From Isoptericola luteus (GTDB lineage: Bacteria > Actinomycetota > Actinomycetes > Actinomycetales > Cellulomonadaceae), in assembly GCF_020297055.1 (NCBI RefSeq), contig NZ_JAIXCQ010000004.1, positions 1 to 64,000 on the forward strand: a stretch of DNA of 64,000 nucleotides, written 5' to 3'. Of the stretch, positions 33,064 to 41,086 are shown piece after piece. Made by a program: the position numbers and the translations under genes. The notes under the pieces were generated by a model. It ran no database searches and was not told the origin of the DNA. It worked only from the letters and a program-made list of their open reading frames with translations. How positions within the stretch are numbered: the stretch's first letter is position 1; the number at the start of each line of letters is the position of its first letter.

Positions 33064-34262
33064 CAGTCCTCCAGCTCGGCGAGCACGTCGGTCAGGGCGT
33101 CGCGGAACGCCGCGGTCTCGGATGGCGTGCCGACCGACACCCGCAGCCATCCGTCGGGCCCGGTCTCACGGATCAGCACGCCGCGGTCGAGCAGGCCACG
33201 CCACACGGCATGACGGTCGGCAAACGTGCCGAACAGCACGAAGTTGGCGTCGGACTCGGCCACCTGCAGCGCCTCGCCGCGGTGCCGGACGGCCCGCAGC
33301 CACGCGACGAGGTCGTCACGTTCGGCGCGCAGGGTCTGCACCTGGCCGAGGAGCTCGTCACGATGGGCGAGCGCCCCGCGGGCCGCCGCCTGGGTCACCG
33401 CGGACAGGTGGTAGGGCAGGCGCACGACGCGCAGCGCGTCGACCAGCGCCCGCGACGCCGCGAGGTAGCCGAGCCGCAGCCCGGCCGCGGCGAACGCCTT
33501 CGACATCGTGCGCGAGACCGCGAGGTGGGGGTGGCCCGCCAGGAGCTCCAGCGCCGACGGGGTGCCAGGGCGGCGGAACTCGGCGTACGCCTCGTCCACC
33601 ACGACCACGGCGCCGGCCCGTCGGCCGTCGGCCTCGGGCGCGTCCGCCACCTCGACCCGGGCCGCGGCGTCCAGCACCGCCTCGACGGTCTCGAGGGGCA
33701 GCGCGGTGCCGGTGGGGTTGTTCGGGCTGGCGAGCAGGACGACGGACGGGCGCTCGCGCTCGATGGTCTCGACGGCGTGCTCCACGTCGAGCGTGAAGTC
33801 GGACTGCCGCCGTCCGGTGACCCAGCGCGTGTGGGAGTCGCGCGCGTACTCCGGGTACATCGAGTACGTCGGCGCGAACGAGACCGCGGTACGGCCGGGA
33901 CCGCCGAAGGCCTGGAGCAGGTGGAGCATGACCTCGTTGGAGCCGTTCGCGGCCCAGATCTGCTCCGGGGCGAGACCGACGCCGGACTCGCGGGCCAGGT
34001 AGCCCGCGAGGTCGGCGCGCAGGGCGTCGAAGTCACGGTCCGGGTAGCGGTTGAGGCCGCGGGCGGCGGCGGCGACGTGCTCGGCGATCGTCGCGACGAC
34101 GGCCTCGGACGGCGGGTACGGGTTCTCGTTGACGTTGAGCAGCACCGGCACGTCCAGCTGCGGGGCGCCGTACGGCGCCTCGTCGGCGAGCTCGGGTCGC
34201 AGCGGCAGCCGGGCGTCGCCGACGTCCCGCGCGGGCGCGGATGCGGAGGGCGGGATGGTCAC
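33063..34262 (-). CDS. hisC: Histidinol-phosphate aminotransferase
   Basis: The 399-residue fold-type I PLP enzyme transaminates imidazole acetol phosphate. It has [64 protein letters not shown] and the PLP-lysine motif [18 protein letters not shown]. The first 35 residues are variable. It is the first gene of the local his cluster. In many actinobacteria hisD directly precedes it, but here hisD is 14 kb away at 48.7 kb. Confidence 0.95.
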   Translation of the reverse strand: MTIPPSASAPARDVGDARLPLRPELADEAPYGAPQLDVPVLLNVNENPYPPSEAVVATIAEHVAAAARGLNRYPDRDFDALRADLAGYLARESGVGLAPEQIWAANGSNEVMLHLLQAFGGPGRTAVSFAPTYSMYPEYARDSHTRWVTGRRQSDFTLDVEHAVETIERERPSVVLLASPNNPTGTALPLETVEAVLDAAARVEVADAPEADGRRAGAVVVVDEAYAEFRRPGTPSALELLAGHPHLAVSRTMSKAFAAAGLRLGYLAASRALVDALRVVRLPYHLSAVTQAAARGALAHRDELLGQVQTLRAERDDLVAWLRAVRHRGEALQVAESDANFVLFGTFADRHAVWRGLLDRGVLIRETGPDGWLRVSVGTPSETAAFRDALTDVLAELED

Positions 34263-34327
34263 GTCCCCAGTCTACGGAACCCGCTGAGCGCCCGGCCGCG
34301 GCGTCCACGGCACCGCACGGCGATCGC

Positions 34328-34345
34328 TTGTGAAAGTCATCACAA
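34328..34345. promoter_or_regulatory. Rex-like operator upstream of adhP
   Basis: TTGTGAAAGTCATCACAA (34328-34345) matches the Rex consensus TTGTGAA-N4-TTCACAA with one mismatch, and the flanking C and G extend the dyad to 20 bp. It lies 101 bases before the adhP start. Rex is an NADH/NAD-ratio repressor that controls alcohol dehydrogenase and respiratory genes in actinobacteria, so the location makes biological sense. Confidence 0.7.
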
Positions 34346-34446
34346 GGTGCCGTTTCTGGCCCCTGTCGCGCGTCGTGACGCATATCGTTGACGTGTCAGA
34401 ACAAGCCCAGGGGTCGGCGACACCCGGCCCGACGAAGGAGCCCGGG

Positions 34447-35532
34447 ATGACCATCACCGCGCCGGCCACCAGCACACCCACCGCAACGCCGACCACCACC
34501 CCGACCACCATGCAGGCCGCCGTCGTGACCTCGTTCGCCCGGCCCCTCTCGGTCGAGGAGCTGCCCGTCCCCTCCCCCGGCCCGCACGAGGCTCTGGTCG
34601 AGGTGGACTACACGGGCGTGTGCCACACCGACCTGCACGCGGCGCACGGCGACTGGCCCGTCAAGCCCGTCCCGCCGTTCGTGCCGGGGCACGAGGGCGT
34701 CGGGCACGTCGTCGCCGTCGGCGACCAGGTCACGCGCGTCAAGGTCGGCGACACGGTCGGCAACGCCTGGCTGTGGAGCGCCTGCGGCGAGTGCGAGTAC
34801 TGCGAGACCGGCTGGGAGACCCTCTGCCCGAACCAGAAGAACGGCGGCTACTCGGTGGACGGGTCGTTCGGGCAGTACATGCTCGTGGACGCCCGCTACG
34901 CGCCGATCGTGCCCGACGGCGTCGACCTGGCCGCCGTCGGACCGATCCTGTGCGCCGGGGTCACCGTCTACAAGGGACTCAAGGTCACGGACACGAAGCC
35001 CGGCGACTGGGTGCTGATCTCCGGCATCGGCGGGCTCGGCCACATCGCCGTCCAGTACGCGGTGGCGATGGGCCGGCGGGTGGCCGCGGTCGACGTCGAC
35101 GACGCGAAGCTGGAGCTCGCACGCCGGCACGGAGCCGAGGTCACCGTCAACGCGGCGACGTCGGCCGACCCTGCCGCCGAGATCCAGGAGCTGACCGGTG
35201 GCGGCGTGCACGGCGCGCTGGTGACGGCGGTCAACGCGCACGCCTTCCCGCAGGCCGTCGGAGCGCTGCGCCGCGGCGGCACCGTCTCCCTCGTCGGCCT
35301 GCCCCCGGAGCAGTTCGGCCTGGACATCTTCACGACGGTGCTCTTCGGCCTGACCGTGCGCGGCTCGATCGTCGGGACGCGCAAGGACATGGCCGAGGCG
35401 CTCGACTTCTTCGCCCGGGGCAAGATCGACCCCACCTTCACGGTCCGTCCGCTGGCCGACATCAACGACATCTTCGCCGAGATGGAGCGCGGTGCCGTCG
35501 ACGGTCGCGTGGTGATGGACATGCGGCACTGA
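34447..35532 (+). CDS. adhP: Zinc-dependent alcohol dehydrogenase
   Basis: The 361-residue enzyme oxidises or forms primary alcohols with NAD(H). Catalytic zinc ligands are the Cys in YTGVCHTDLHAAHGDWP and the His in VPGHEGVGHVV. Structural zinc Cys are in CGECEYCETGWETLC. The Rossmann loop is ISGIGGLGHIAVQYA. It closely fits the AdhP/AdhA group. ATG at 34447 follows AAGGAG; the first 21 residues are a Thr/Pro stretch before MQAAVVTSF, so the ATG at 34510 is an alternative. The Rex-like box upstream suggests induction under low oxygen. Confidence 0.93.
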   Translation: MTITAPATSTPTATPTTTPTTMQAAVVTSFARPLSVEELPVPSPGPHEALVEVDYTGVCHTDLHAAHGDWPVKPVPPFVPGHEGVGHVVAVGDQVTRVKVGDTVGNAWLWSACGECEYCETGWETLCPNQKNGGYSVDGSFGQYMLVDARYAPIVPDGVDLAAVGPILCAGVTVYKGLKVTDTKPGDWVLISGIGGLGHIAVQYAVAMGRRVAAVDVDDAKLELARRHGAEVTVNAATSADPAAEIQELTGGGVHGALVTAVNAHAFPQAVGALRRGGTVSLVGLPPEQFGLDIFTTVLFGLTVRGSIVGTRKDMAEALDFFARGKIDPTFTVRPLADINDIFAEMERGAVDGRVVMDMRH

Positions 35533-35562
35533 GCCACGGCGCCCGCCTCCCCGGGACGAGGG

Positions 35563-35579
35563 CCCGCCGGCACGGCGGG
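35563..35579. terminator. Bidirectional hairpin between adhP and the Rieske gene
   Basis: CCCGCCG (35563-35569) and CGGCGGG (35573-35579) form a 7-bp stem with a GCA loop. The hairpin occupies the 47-base gap between the convergent stops, so it could end both transcripts. Confidence 0.5.
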
Positions 35580-36098
35580 TCAGGCGAGGACGACGTCCTC
35601 CCCCGAGACGACCACCTCGATCGCCGGGAGCGGCTCGGGGGCGGGCCCGCCGAGCACCGCGGCGTCGGCGAGCGCGTAGCGCGACTGGTGGCACGGGCAC
35701 ACGAGCTCGCCGCCGTCGGGCGCCACCGTGCACCCCGCGTGGGTGCAGACCGCGGTGAACGCGTGCACCTCACCCGCCGCGGGCTGGGTCACCAGCACGT
35801 CGTGCCCGCCGACGGTCGCGGCGACCGCGCCGCCCACCGGCACGTCGGCCAGCGCGACGACCACCGTCCCCGGCCCCACGGCGCTCGCGGACGCGGCCGC
35901 CTCCTGCGGCGTCAGCCTCCGCTCGGCGCACGCCGCGAGCACGCCCGCACCGGCGAGCGCGCCCGCCACCGCGCCGGTGCCGCGCAGCACCTGGCGGCGG
36001 GTCGGACCGCACGCGCAGGCGGCGCCGTGCCTTGCGACGGCGGGGTCGGGGCCGGCCACGGCGGGAGCGGGGCTGGCGGGAGCGGTCGGGACGGTCAT
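35580..36098 (-). CDS. Tat-exported Rieske [2Fe-2S] protein
   Basis: The 172-residue protein carries a twin-arginine signal (TRRQVLRGTGAVAGALAGAGVLAAC; RR at 34-35) that ends in a lipobox-like LAAC, then a Rieske domain with both cluster motifs, CTHAGC and CPCHQS. Cys and His ligands are complete. It resembles the small extracytoplasmic Rieske proteins of actinobacteria, not the QcrA subunit, which has transmembrane helices. The electron partner is unknown. ATG at 36098 was chosen because it precedes the Tat region by a usual length. The frame is open further upstream. Confidence 0.85.
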   Translation of the reverse strand: MTVPTAPASPAPAVAGPDPAVARHGAACACGPTRRQVLRGTGAVAGALAGAGVLAACAERRLTPQEAAASASAVGPGTVVVALADVPVGGAVAATVGGHDVLVTQPAAGEVHAFTAVCTHAGCTVAPDGGELVCPCHQSRYALADAAVLGGPAPEPLPAIEVVVSGEDVVLA

Positions 36099-36482
36099 GC
36101 GGCCTCCGGGCAGGTCGATCCTCGAGCGCCCGGACGACGGGCGCCGCCCTGACGGAGCGGGCGAGGGTGGGAGCATCATCATCATGGACTCGCCGCCGGG
36201 CGTCGTGCCACCTCGCCACCCTGAGCGGTGGCCCCGGTGGCACGCCGCCGTCACCGCCGCCGTTCGCGCGCGGCTGGCGGCTGGCCGCCGCAACCGCGGC
36301 GCTCGTCTCCGCGGTGGTCCACCCTGGCCGCCGTGACCGAGGTGGTCGTCGTGGTCGCGTCGACCGCGGCGCTCCTGCGCGAGCACGTGAGCTGACGCCC
36401 CGGACGGCTCCTCGCCCGCACGGCCGTCATGGCTGTGGAGGGACACCGGTGCCCGTCAGAGGCGCGGCCTACGATCGAGGGC
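36099..36482. other. 384-bp divergent gap between Rieske and recQ genes
   Basis: The gap contains no certain gene. A 50-codon plus-strand ORF (36184-36336) is preceded by GTGGGAG, but its hydrophobic potential lies in the other frames (LAAATAALVSAV near 36271; VTEVVVVVASTAALL near 36332). This could be a frameshifted small membrane-protein gene or chance. The right end has TACGAT (36470-36475), a possible recQ -10. Confidence 0.4.
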
Positions 36483-38972
36483 GTGAGCCACGCCGACGAC
36501 CCGTACGCCGACCTCGTGTTCGACCCGACGGACGACGAGGCCCCGCCTCCCGACGATCTTGCGCCCGAGCACCGGGCTCCCGACCACGGTGCTCCCGACC
36601 AGGGGGCGCCCCACCACCGGGCTCCCGACCACCAGGCTGCCGAGCCGGCGTCTCCGGTCGCCGTGACGTCGCCCGCGACCACGGCGACGACCACGACCGA
36701 CGGCACCGCCGACGCGGCCAGGCGCGCCAAGCTCGCGATGCTGCGCGGGCTGCTCGACAGCGCGGGCGACGGCGGCGGCACGCTGCGCGAGCAGGCGGAG
36801 GAGGCGCTGCGGGCGCTCGTCGGTCGCGACGACGCCGCCCTGCGCGACGACCAGTGGCGGGCGATCGAGGCGCTCGTCGCGTTCCGCCGCCGGGCCCTGG
36901 TCGTCCAGCGCACCGGCTGGGGCAAGTCCGCCGTGTACTTCGTGGCCACGTCGCTGCTGCGTGCCCGCGGGGCCGGCCCCACCGTCATCGTCTCGCCCCT
37001 GCTGGCGCTCATGCGCGACCAGATCTCCGCCGCGGCACGCGCCGGCATCCGGGCGGTGACCATCAACTCGTCCAACGTCACCGAGTGGGAGGGCGTGCAC
37101 GCGTCGATCGCCGCCGGCGAGGTCGACGTGCTGCTCTGCTCGCCCGAACGGCTCAACAACCCGGCGTTCCGCGACGAGGTGCTCCCGCGCCTCGCCGCCG
37201 ACGCCGGCCTCGTCGTGATCGACGAGGCGCACTGCATCTCCGACTGGGGGCACGACTTCCGGCCCGACTACCGGCGGATCCGCACCCTGCTGGCCGACCT
37301 GCCGGCCGGCATCCCCGTGCTCGCGACGACCGCGACCGCCAACGCCCGCGTCACGGCCGACGTCGCCGAGCAGATGGCCACGCGCGGCGCCGCCACGGGA
37401 GCAGACGGCCTGTCGGAGGACGTGCTCGTGCTGCGCGGCGGCCTCGACCGCGAGTCGCTGCACCTGGCGGTCCTCGAGCTCGGCGACCAGCCCACCCGCG
37501 TGGCCTGGCTCCTCGAGACGCTGCAGGACGTCGACGGCTCCGGCATCGTCTACTGCCTGACGGTCTCCGCGGCGGAGCAGGTCGCCGAACAGCTGCGCGG
37601 CGCCGGCCTCGCCGTCGCGGCGTACACGGGCCGCACCGACCCGACGGAGCGCGCCCAGCTCGAGGAGGACCTCAAGGAGAACCGCGTCAAGGCGCTCGTC
37701 GCGACCTCCGCGCTCGGCATGGGCTTCGACAAGCCGGACCTGGCCTTCGTCGTGCACATGGGCGCACCGTCGTCGCCCATCGCGTACTACCAGCAGGTCG
37801 GTCGCGCGGGTCGTGGGGTCGACGACGCGGTCGTCGCCCTGCTGCCAGGGCCGGAGGACCGTGCGGTGTGGGACTGGTTCGGCTCCCAGGCGTTCCCCGA
37901 CGAGCCCCAGGTGCGCACGACGCTCGGCGCGCTCGCCGACGCGGGCGGATCGATGTCGACCGCGGCGCTGGAGACCGTCGTCGACCTCAAGCGCTCGCGC
38001 CTCGAGACCATGCTCAAGGTGCTCGACGTCGACGGCGCCGTCCGGAGGGTGCAGGGCGGCTGGGTGGCCACCGGTCAGGAGTGGGTCTACGACGCCGAGC
38101 GGTACGCCCGGGTGGCGGCCACCCGCGAGGCGGAGCAGCAGGCCATGCTCGACTACGTCGCCACGACGGGGTGCCGCATGGCCTACCTGCGCGCGCAGCT
38201 CGACGACCCGGAGCTGGCCGCCGGCTGGACCTGCGGCCGTTGCGACCGGTGCGGCGGGGTCGCGCTTCCCGCCGCGCCCGACCAGGAGGCCGTCGCGGCG
38301 GCCCGGGCGGACATGGACCGTCCCGGCCTGGAGGTCGAGCCCCGCAAGATGTGGCCGACCGGGCTCGCGACGCTCGGGCTGGACCTGCGCGGCAAGATCC
38401 CCGACGGCGAGCGGGCCGCCGCCGGCCGGGCGGTGGCCCGCTTCGACGGGCTCGGCTGGTCCGGGCCCGTCCGCGACCTCTTCGACCCCAGGACGCCGGA
38501 CGGCGAGACGCCGGCCCCGCTGCGCAGTGCCGCCGCGCGCGTGCTGGACGACTGGGACGCCCTGCGGGCCGCGCCCACCGGGGACGACGGCGCGGACGAC
38601 GGCGCGGGCGAGCGACGGCTCGTCGTCGAGGGCGTGGTCGCCGTGCGGTCGGTGACGCGGCCGCAGCTGACGTACCACCTGGCGCACGGGCTCGCCGGCT
38701 ACCTCGGCGTCCCCCTGATCGGCGCGGTGGGGCCGGCCCCGGAGGCGTCGGAGCCCGGCCGGCACGACGTGAACTCCGCGATGCGGCTCGCGGGAGTGGC
38801 CCGGCGGCTGCGCCTCGAGCTACCTGACGCCGCGCTCGCGGGCCTGCCGGGACGCACGGTGCTGCTCGTCGACGACTGGACCGAGTCGGGCTGGACCCTG
38901 ACGGTGGCAGCCCGCCTGCTGCGCCAGGCGGGCGCCGCCACCGTGCTCCCGTTCGTGCTCGGGGTGCGCTGA
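36483..38972 (+). CDS. RecQ-like DNA helicase with C-terminal phosphoribosyltransferase-like domain
   Basis: The 829-residue protein has an acidic, repeat-containing N-terminus (APDHGAPDQGAP), a RecQ helicase core (RTGWGKSAVYF Walker A; VIDEAHCISDWGHDFRPDY motif II; SALGMGFDKPD and QQVGRAGRG motifs V/VI), the zinc Cys set (CRM then CGRCDRC) and a winged-helix region. The last 100 residues, with TVLLVDDWTESGWTLTVAARLLRQAGA, match the PRPP loop of phosphoribosyltransferases. Such fusions occur in actinobacteria; what the PRTase part does is unknown. The GTG at 36483 lies 7 bases after TACGAT, suggesting a leaderless transcript. Confidence 0.88.
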   Translation: MSHADDPYADLVFDPTDDEAPPPDDLAPEHRAPDHGAPDQGAPHHRAPDHQAAEPASPVAVTSPATTATTTTDGTADAARRAKLAMLRGLLDSAGDGGGTLREQAEEALRALVGRDDAALRDDQWRAIEALVAFRRRALVVQRTGWGKSAVYFVATSLLRARGAGPTVIVSPLLALMRDQISAAARAGIRAVTINSSNVTEWEGVHASIAAGEVDVLLCSPERLNNPAFRDEVLPRLAADAGLVVIDEAHCISDWGHDFRPDYRRIRTLLADLPAGIPVLATTATANARVTADVAEQMATRGAATGADGLSEDVLVLRGGLDRESLHLAVLELGDQPTRVAWLLETLQDVDGSGIVYCLTVSAAEQVAEQLRGAGLAVAAYTGRTDPTERAQLEEDLKENRVKALVATSALGMGFDKPDLAFVVHMGAPSSPIAYYQQVGRAGRGVDDAVVALLPGPEDRAVWDWFGSQAFPDEPQVRTTLGALADAGGSMSTAALETVVDLKRSRLETMLKVLDVDGAVRRVQGGWVATGQEWVYDAERYARVAATREAEQQAMLDYVATTGCRMAYLRAQLDDPELAAGWTCGRCDRCGGVALPAAPDQEAVAAARADMDRPGLEVEPRKMWPTGLATLGLDLRGKIPDGERAAAGRAVARFDGLGWSGPVRDLFDPRTPDGETPAPLRSAAARVLDDWDALRAAPTGDDGADDGAGERRLVVEGVVAVRSVTRPQLTYHLAHGLAGYLGVPLIGAVGPAPEASEPGRHDVNSAMRLAGVARRLRLELPDAALAGLPGRTVLLVDDWTESGWTLTVAARLLRQAGAATVLPFVLGVR

Positions 38973-39080
38973 CCTGCACGTCGTCGAGTCGAGATGACGC
39001 CGCCGAGACCGGAGTGTTACAGCGACGTTCGCCTCGAGCACGAATGAGTAACGATCCGTGGTCCGGGCAGCGGTGTGGCA

Positions 39081-39108
39081 TGGGACACGGTAGGACCGTG
39101 TGTAATCT
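39081..39108 (+). promoter_or_regulatory. Candidate opp operon promoter with small dyad
   Basis: TAATCT (39103-39108) is a good -10; TGGGAC (39081-39086) is a weak -35 at 16 bases. The spacer contains CACGGT-AGG-ACCGTG (39086-39100), a perfect 6-bp dyad that could bind a repressor. The operon begins at 39148. Confidence 0.45.
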
Positions 39109-39147
39109 CACCGCACCGCTACCGTCCATGAGAGAGCCCACCTGACC

Positions 39148-40131
39148 TTGTCCCGATATCTCCTACGCCGCAGCGCCGGCTGGTTGCTCATGGTCGTGGC
39201 CGTCACGAACCTGACCTACCTCCTCGCCTGGGCCTACCTCGATCCCCGCAGCAACTACGTCGGGCGTCGGCCCCCGTTGAGCGAGCAGCAGATCGTCAAC
39301 CTGCTCGAGCCGCGCAACCTCGACGACGGGACCCCGCTCCTCGAGAGGTGGTGGAACTGGTTCAGCTCGATCCTGTTCCGCTGGGACTGGGGGGTCAGCC
39401 CCACCGGGCAGTCGGTCAACGACCAGGTCGCCTACCGCATGTGGATCTCCGGTGAGCTCATGCTGGGCGCCACGATCCTGCTGACCGTGCTCGGCATCGC
39501 GCTGGGCGTGTACAGCGCGTCGCGCCAGTACCGGCTCGGCGACCGGGTCGCCCAGGGCACGTCGATCATCACGATGAACATCCCCATCGTGGTCGCGGCC
39601 CTGGGGATCGTGCTGCTGGCCATCGCGTTCAACAACGCGGTCGGCTCCACGGTCTTCTACGTCACGGGGTCGTCGAGCCCGGGCGTGAGCGGGTTCCTGC
39701 CGACGCTGCTCGACTCCGTCCAGCACATCGCGCTGCCGACGGCCGCGCTCGTCCTGGTCGGCTACGCGCAGTACCACTTCCTGCAGCGTTCCCTGCTCCT
39801 GGACAACATCAAGTCGGACTACGTGCGCATGGCGCGGGCCAAGGGCCTGACCAAGGCGCAGGCCGTCCGCAAGCACGCGCTGCGCACGTCGCTGATCCCG
39901 GTGACGACGCAGGTCGCCTTCTCGATCCCCGCGATCTTCACCGGTGCGGTGCTGACCGAGTCGATCTTCGCCTGGAAGGGCATGGGGCAGTACTTCATCG
40001 AGACGATCTCGAAGAACGACGTCAACGGCGTGGTCGCGGTCGCCGCGTTCGGCGCGGTGATGACCGCCGTCGGCGCCATCCTCGCCGACATCGCCGTCGT
40101 CGTCCTCGATCCCCGAGTGCGGGTGAGCTGA
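39148..40131 (+). CDS. Oligopeptide/dipeptide ABC transporter permease (OppB/DppB type)
   Basis: The 327-residue inner-membrane permease has about six transmembrane helices and the binding-protein-dependent transport EAA region near VRMARAKGLTKAQAVRKHALRTSLIPV. An approximately 60-residue extracytoplasmic segment follows the first helix, as in other OppB proteins. The start is a TTG at 39148; the ATG at 39129 is followed by a stop five codons later and cannot be used. First gene of a four-gene transporter operon; its stop is one base from the next ATG. Confidence 0.92.
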   Translation: MSRYLLRRSAGWLLMVVAVTNLTYLLAWAYLDPRSNYVGRRPPLSEQQIVNLLEPRNLDDGTPLLERWWNWFSSILFRWDWGVSPTGQSVNDQVAYRMWISGELMLGATILLTVLGIALGVYSASRQYRLGDRVAQGTSIITMNIPIVVAALGIVLLAIAFNNAVGSTVFYVTGSSSPGVSGFLPTLLDSVQHIALPTAALVLVGYAQYHFLQRSLLLDNIKSDYVRMARAKGLTKAQAVRKHALRTSLIPVTTQVAFSIPAIFTGAVLTESIFAWKGMGQYFIETISKNDVNGVVAVAAFGAVMTAVGAILADIAVVVLDPRVRVS

Positions 40132-40132
40132 C

Positions 40133-41086
40133 ATGGCAACCGAGTCCTTCCCCCTGGCCGACGCGACGTCCGACCCGCTCGTCGGCGGCGGCGACACGCC
40201 CCCCGTCGAGCCCGGGCCCGGCGAGCGCAAGCGGCTCACGAAGTGGCAGCTGTACAGCCGCCGGTTCGTCCGCAACCGGCCCGCAGTCGCCGGCATCGTC
40301 ATCTTCGTGCTGCTCGTCGCCTTCGCGCTGGTCGGCCCCCTGTTCGCCAAGTACGACCACGTCGAGCTCGACTTCCTCGCGCTGTCGGACCCGCCGAACC
40401 CCGACCACTGGTTCGGCACCAACAACGCGGGCAACGACCTGTACGCGATGGTCGTCGTCGGCCTGCAGCGGTCGCTGCTCATCGCCGTGGTGGTGGCCAC
40501 CGGCACGACCATCCTGTCCGCCGTCATCGGCACCGCCGCCGCCTACTTCGGCGGACGCATCGAGCGGTTCGCGCTGTTCGTCATCCACTTCCTCATGGTG
40601 GCGCCGACGTTCCTGCTGCTGGCGATGATGTCGAACGACTCCGGCGGCGACTGGAAGGTCATCGCCCTCGTCCTGATCCTCGTGAGCTGGTTCTTCCAGG
40701 CGCGCACCATCTGGACCCTGTCCCTGTCGCTGCGCGAGCGGGAGTACGTCCACGCCGCGCGGTACATGGGCGTGCCGGGCATGCGCATCGTGCTGCGCCA
40801 CCTGATCCCGAACATCGGGTCGCTGCTCGTCATCAACTTCACGCTCGGCGTCGTGGGCGCCGTCATGGCCGAGACCGGCCTGTCGTTCCTCGGCTTCGGC
40901 GTCAAGCTGCCCGACGTCTCGCTCGGCTCGCTCATCGGCATCGGCGCCTCGAGCATGTCGAGCGCACCGTGGATGTTCTACTTCCCCGCCGCGGCGCTCA
41001 CGCTGCTGACCGTCTCCATGGCGCTCGTCGCCGACGGCCTGCGTGACGCCCTCGATCCCACCTCTGCAGCGGGAGGCCGCGCGTGA
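40133..41086 (+). CDS. Oligopeptide/dipeptide ABC transporter permease (OppC/DppC type)
   Basis: The 317-residue second permease has a cytoplasmic N-terminus with KRLTKWQLYSRRFVRNRPAVAG (OppC_N domain), the DHWFGTNNAGNDLYAMVVVGLQRSL block common to the family, six transmembrane helices and the EAA loop EYVHAARYMGVPGMRIVLRHLIPN. It pairs with the upstream permease to form the channel. Its stop overlaps the GTG of the ATPase gene as GTGA. Confidence 0.93.
   Translation: MATESFPLADATSDPLVGGGDTPPVEPGPGERKRLTKWQLYSRRFVRNRPAVAGIVIFVLLVAFALVGPLFAKYDHVELDFLALSDPPNPDHWFGTNNAGNDLYAMVVVGLQRSLLIAVVVATGTTILSAVIGTAAAYFGGRIERFALFVIHFLMVAPTFLLLAMMSNDSGGDWKVIALVLILVSWFFQARTIWTLSLSLREREYVHAARYMGVPGMRIVLRHLIPNIGSLLVINFTLGVVGAVMAETGLSFLGFGVKLPDVSLGSLIGIGASSMSSAPWMFYFPAAALTLLTVSMALVADGLRDALDPTSAAGGRA

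Noticed and set aside
34388-34416. TTGACG upstream of adhP as a -35 promoter element
   Set aside because: No acceptable -10 hexamer lies 16-19 bases downstream; the sequence there is GGGTCG.
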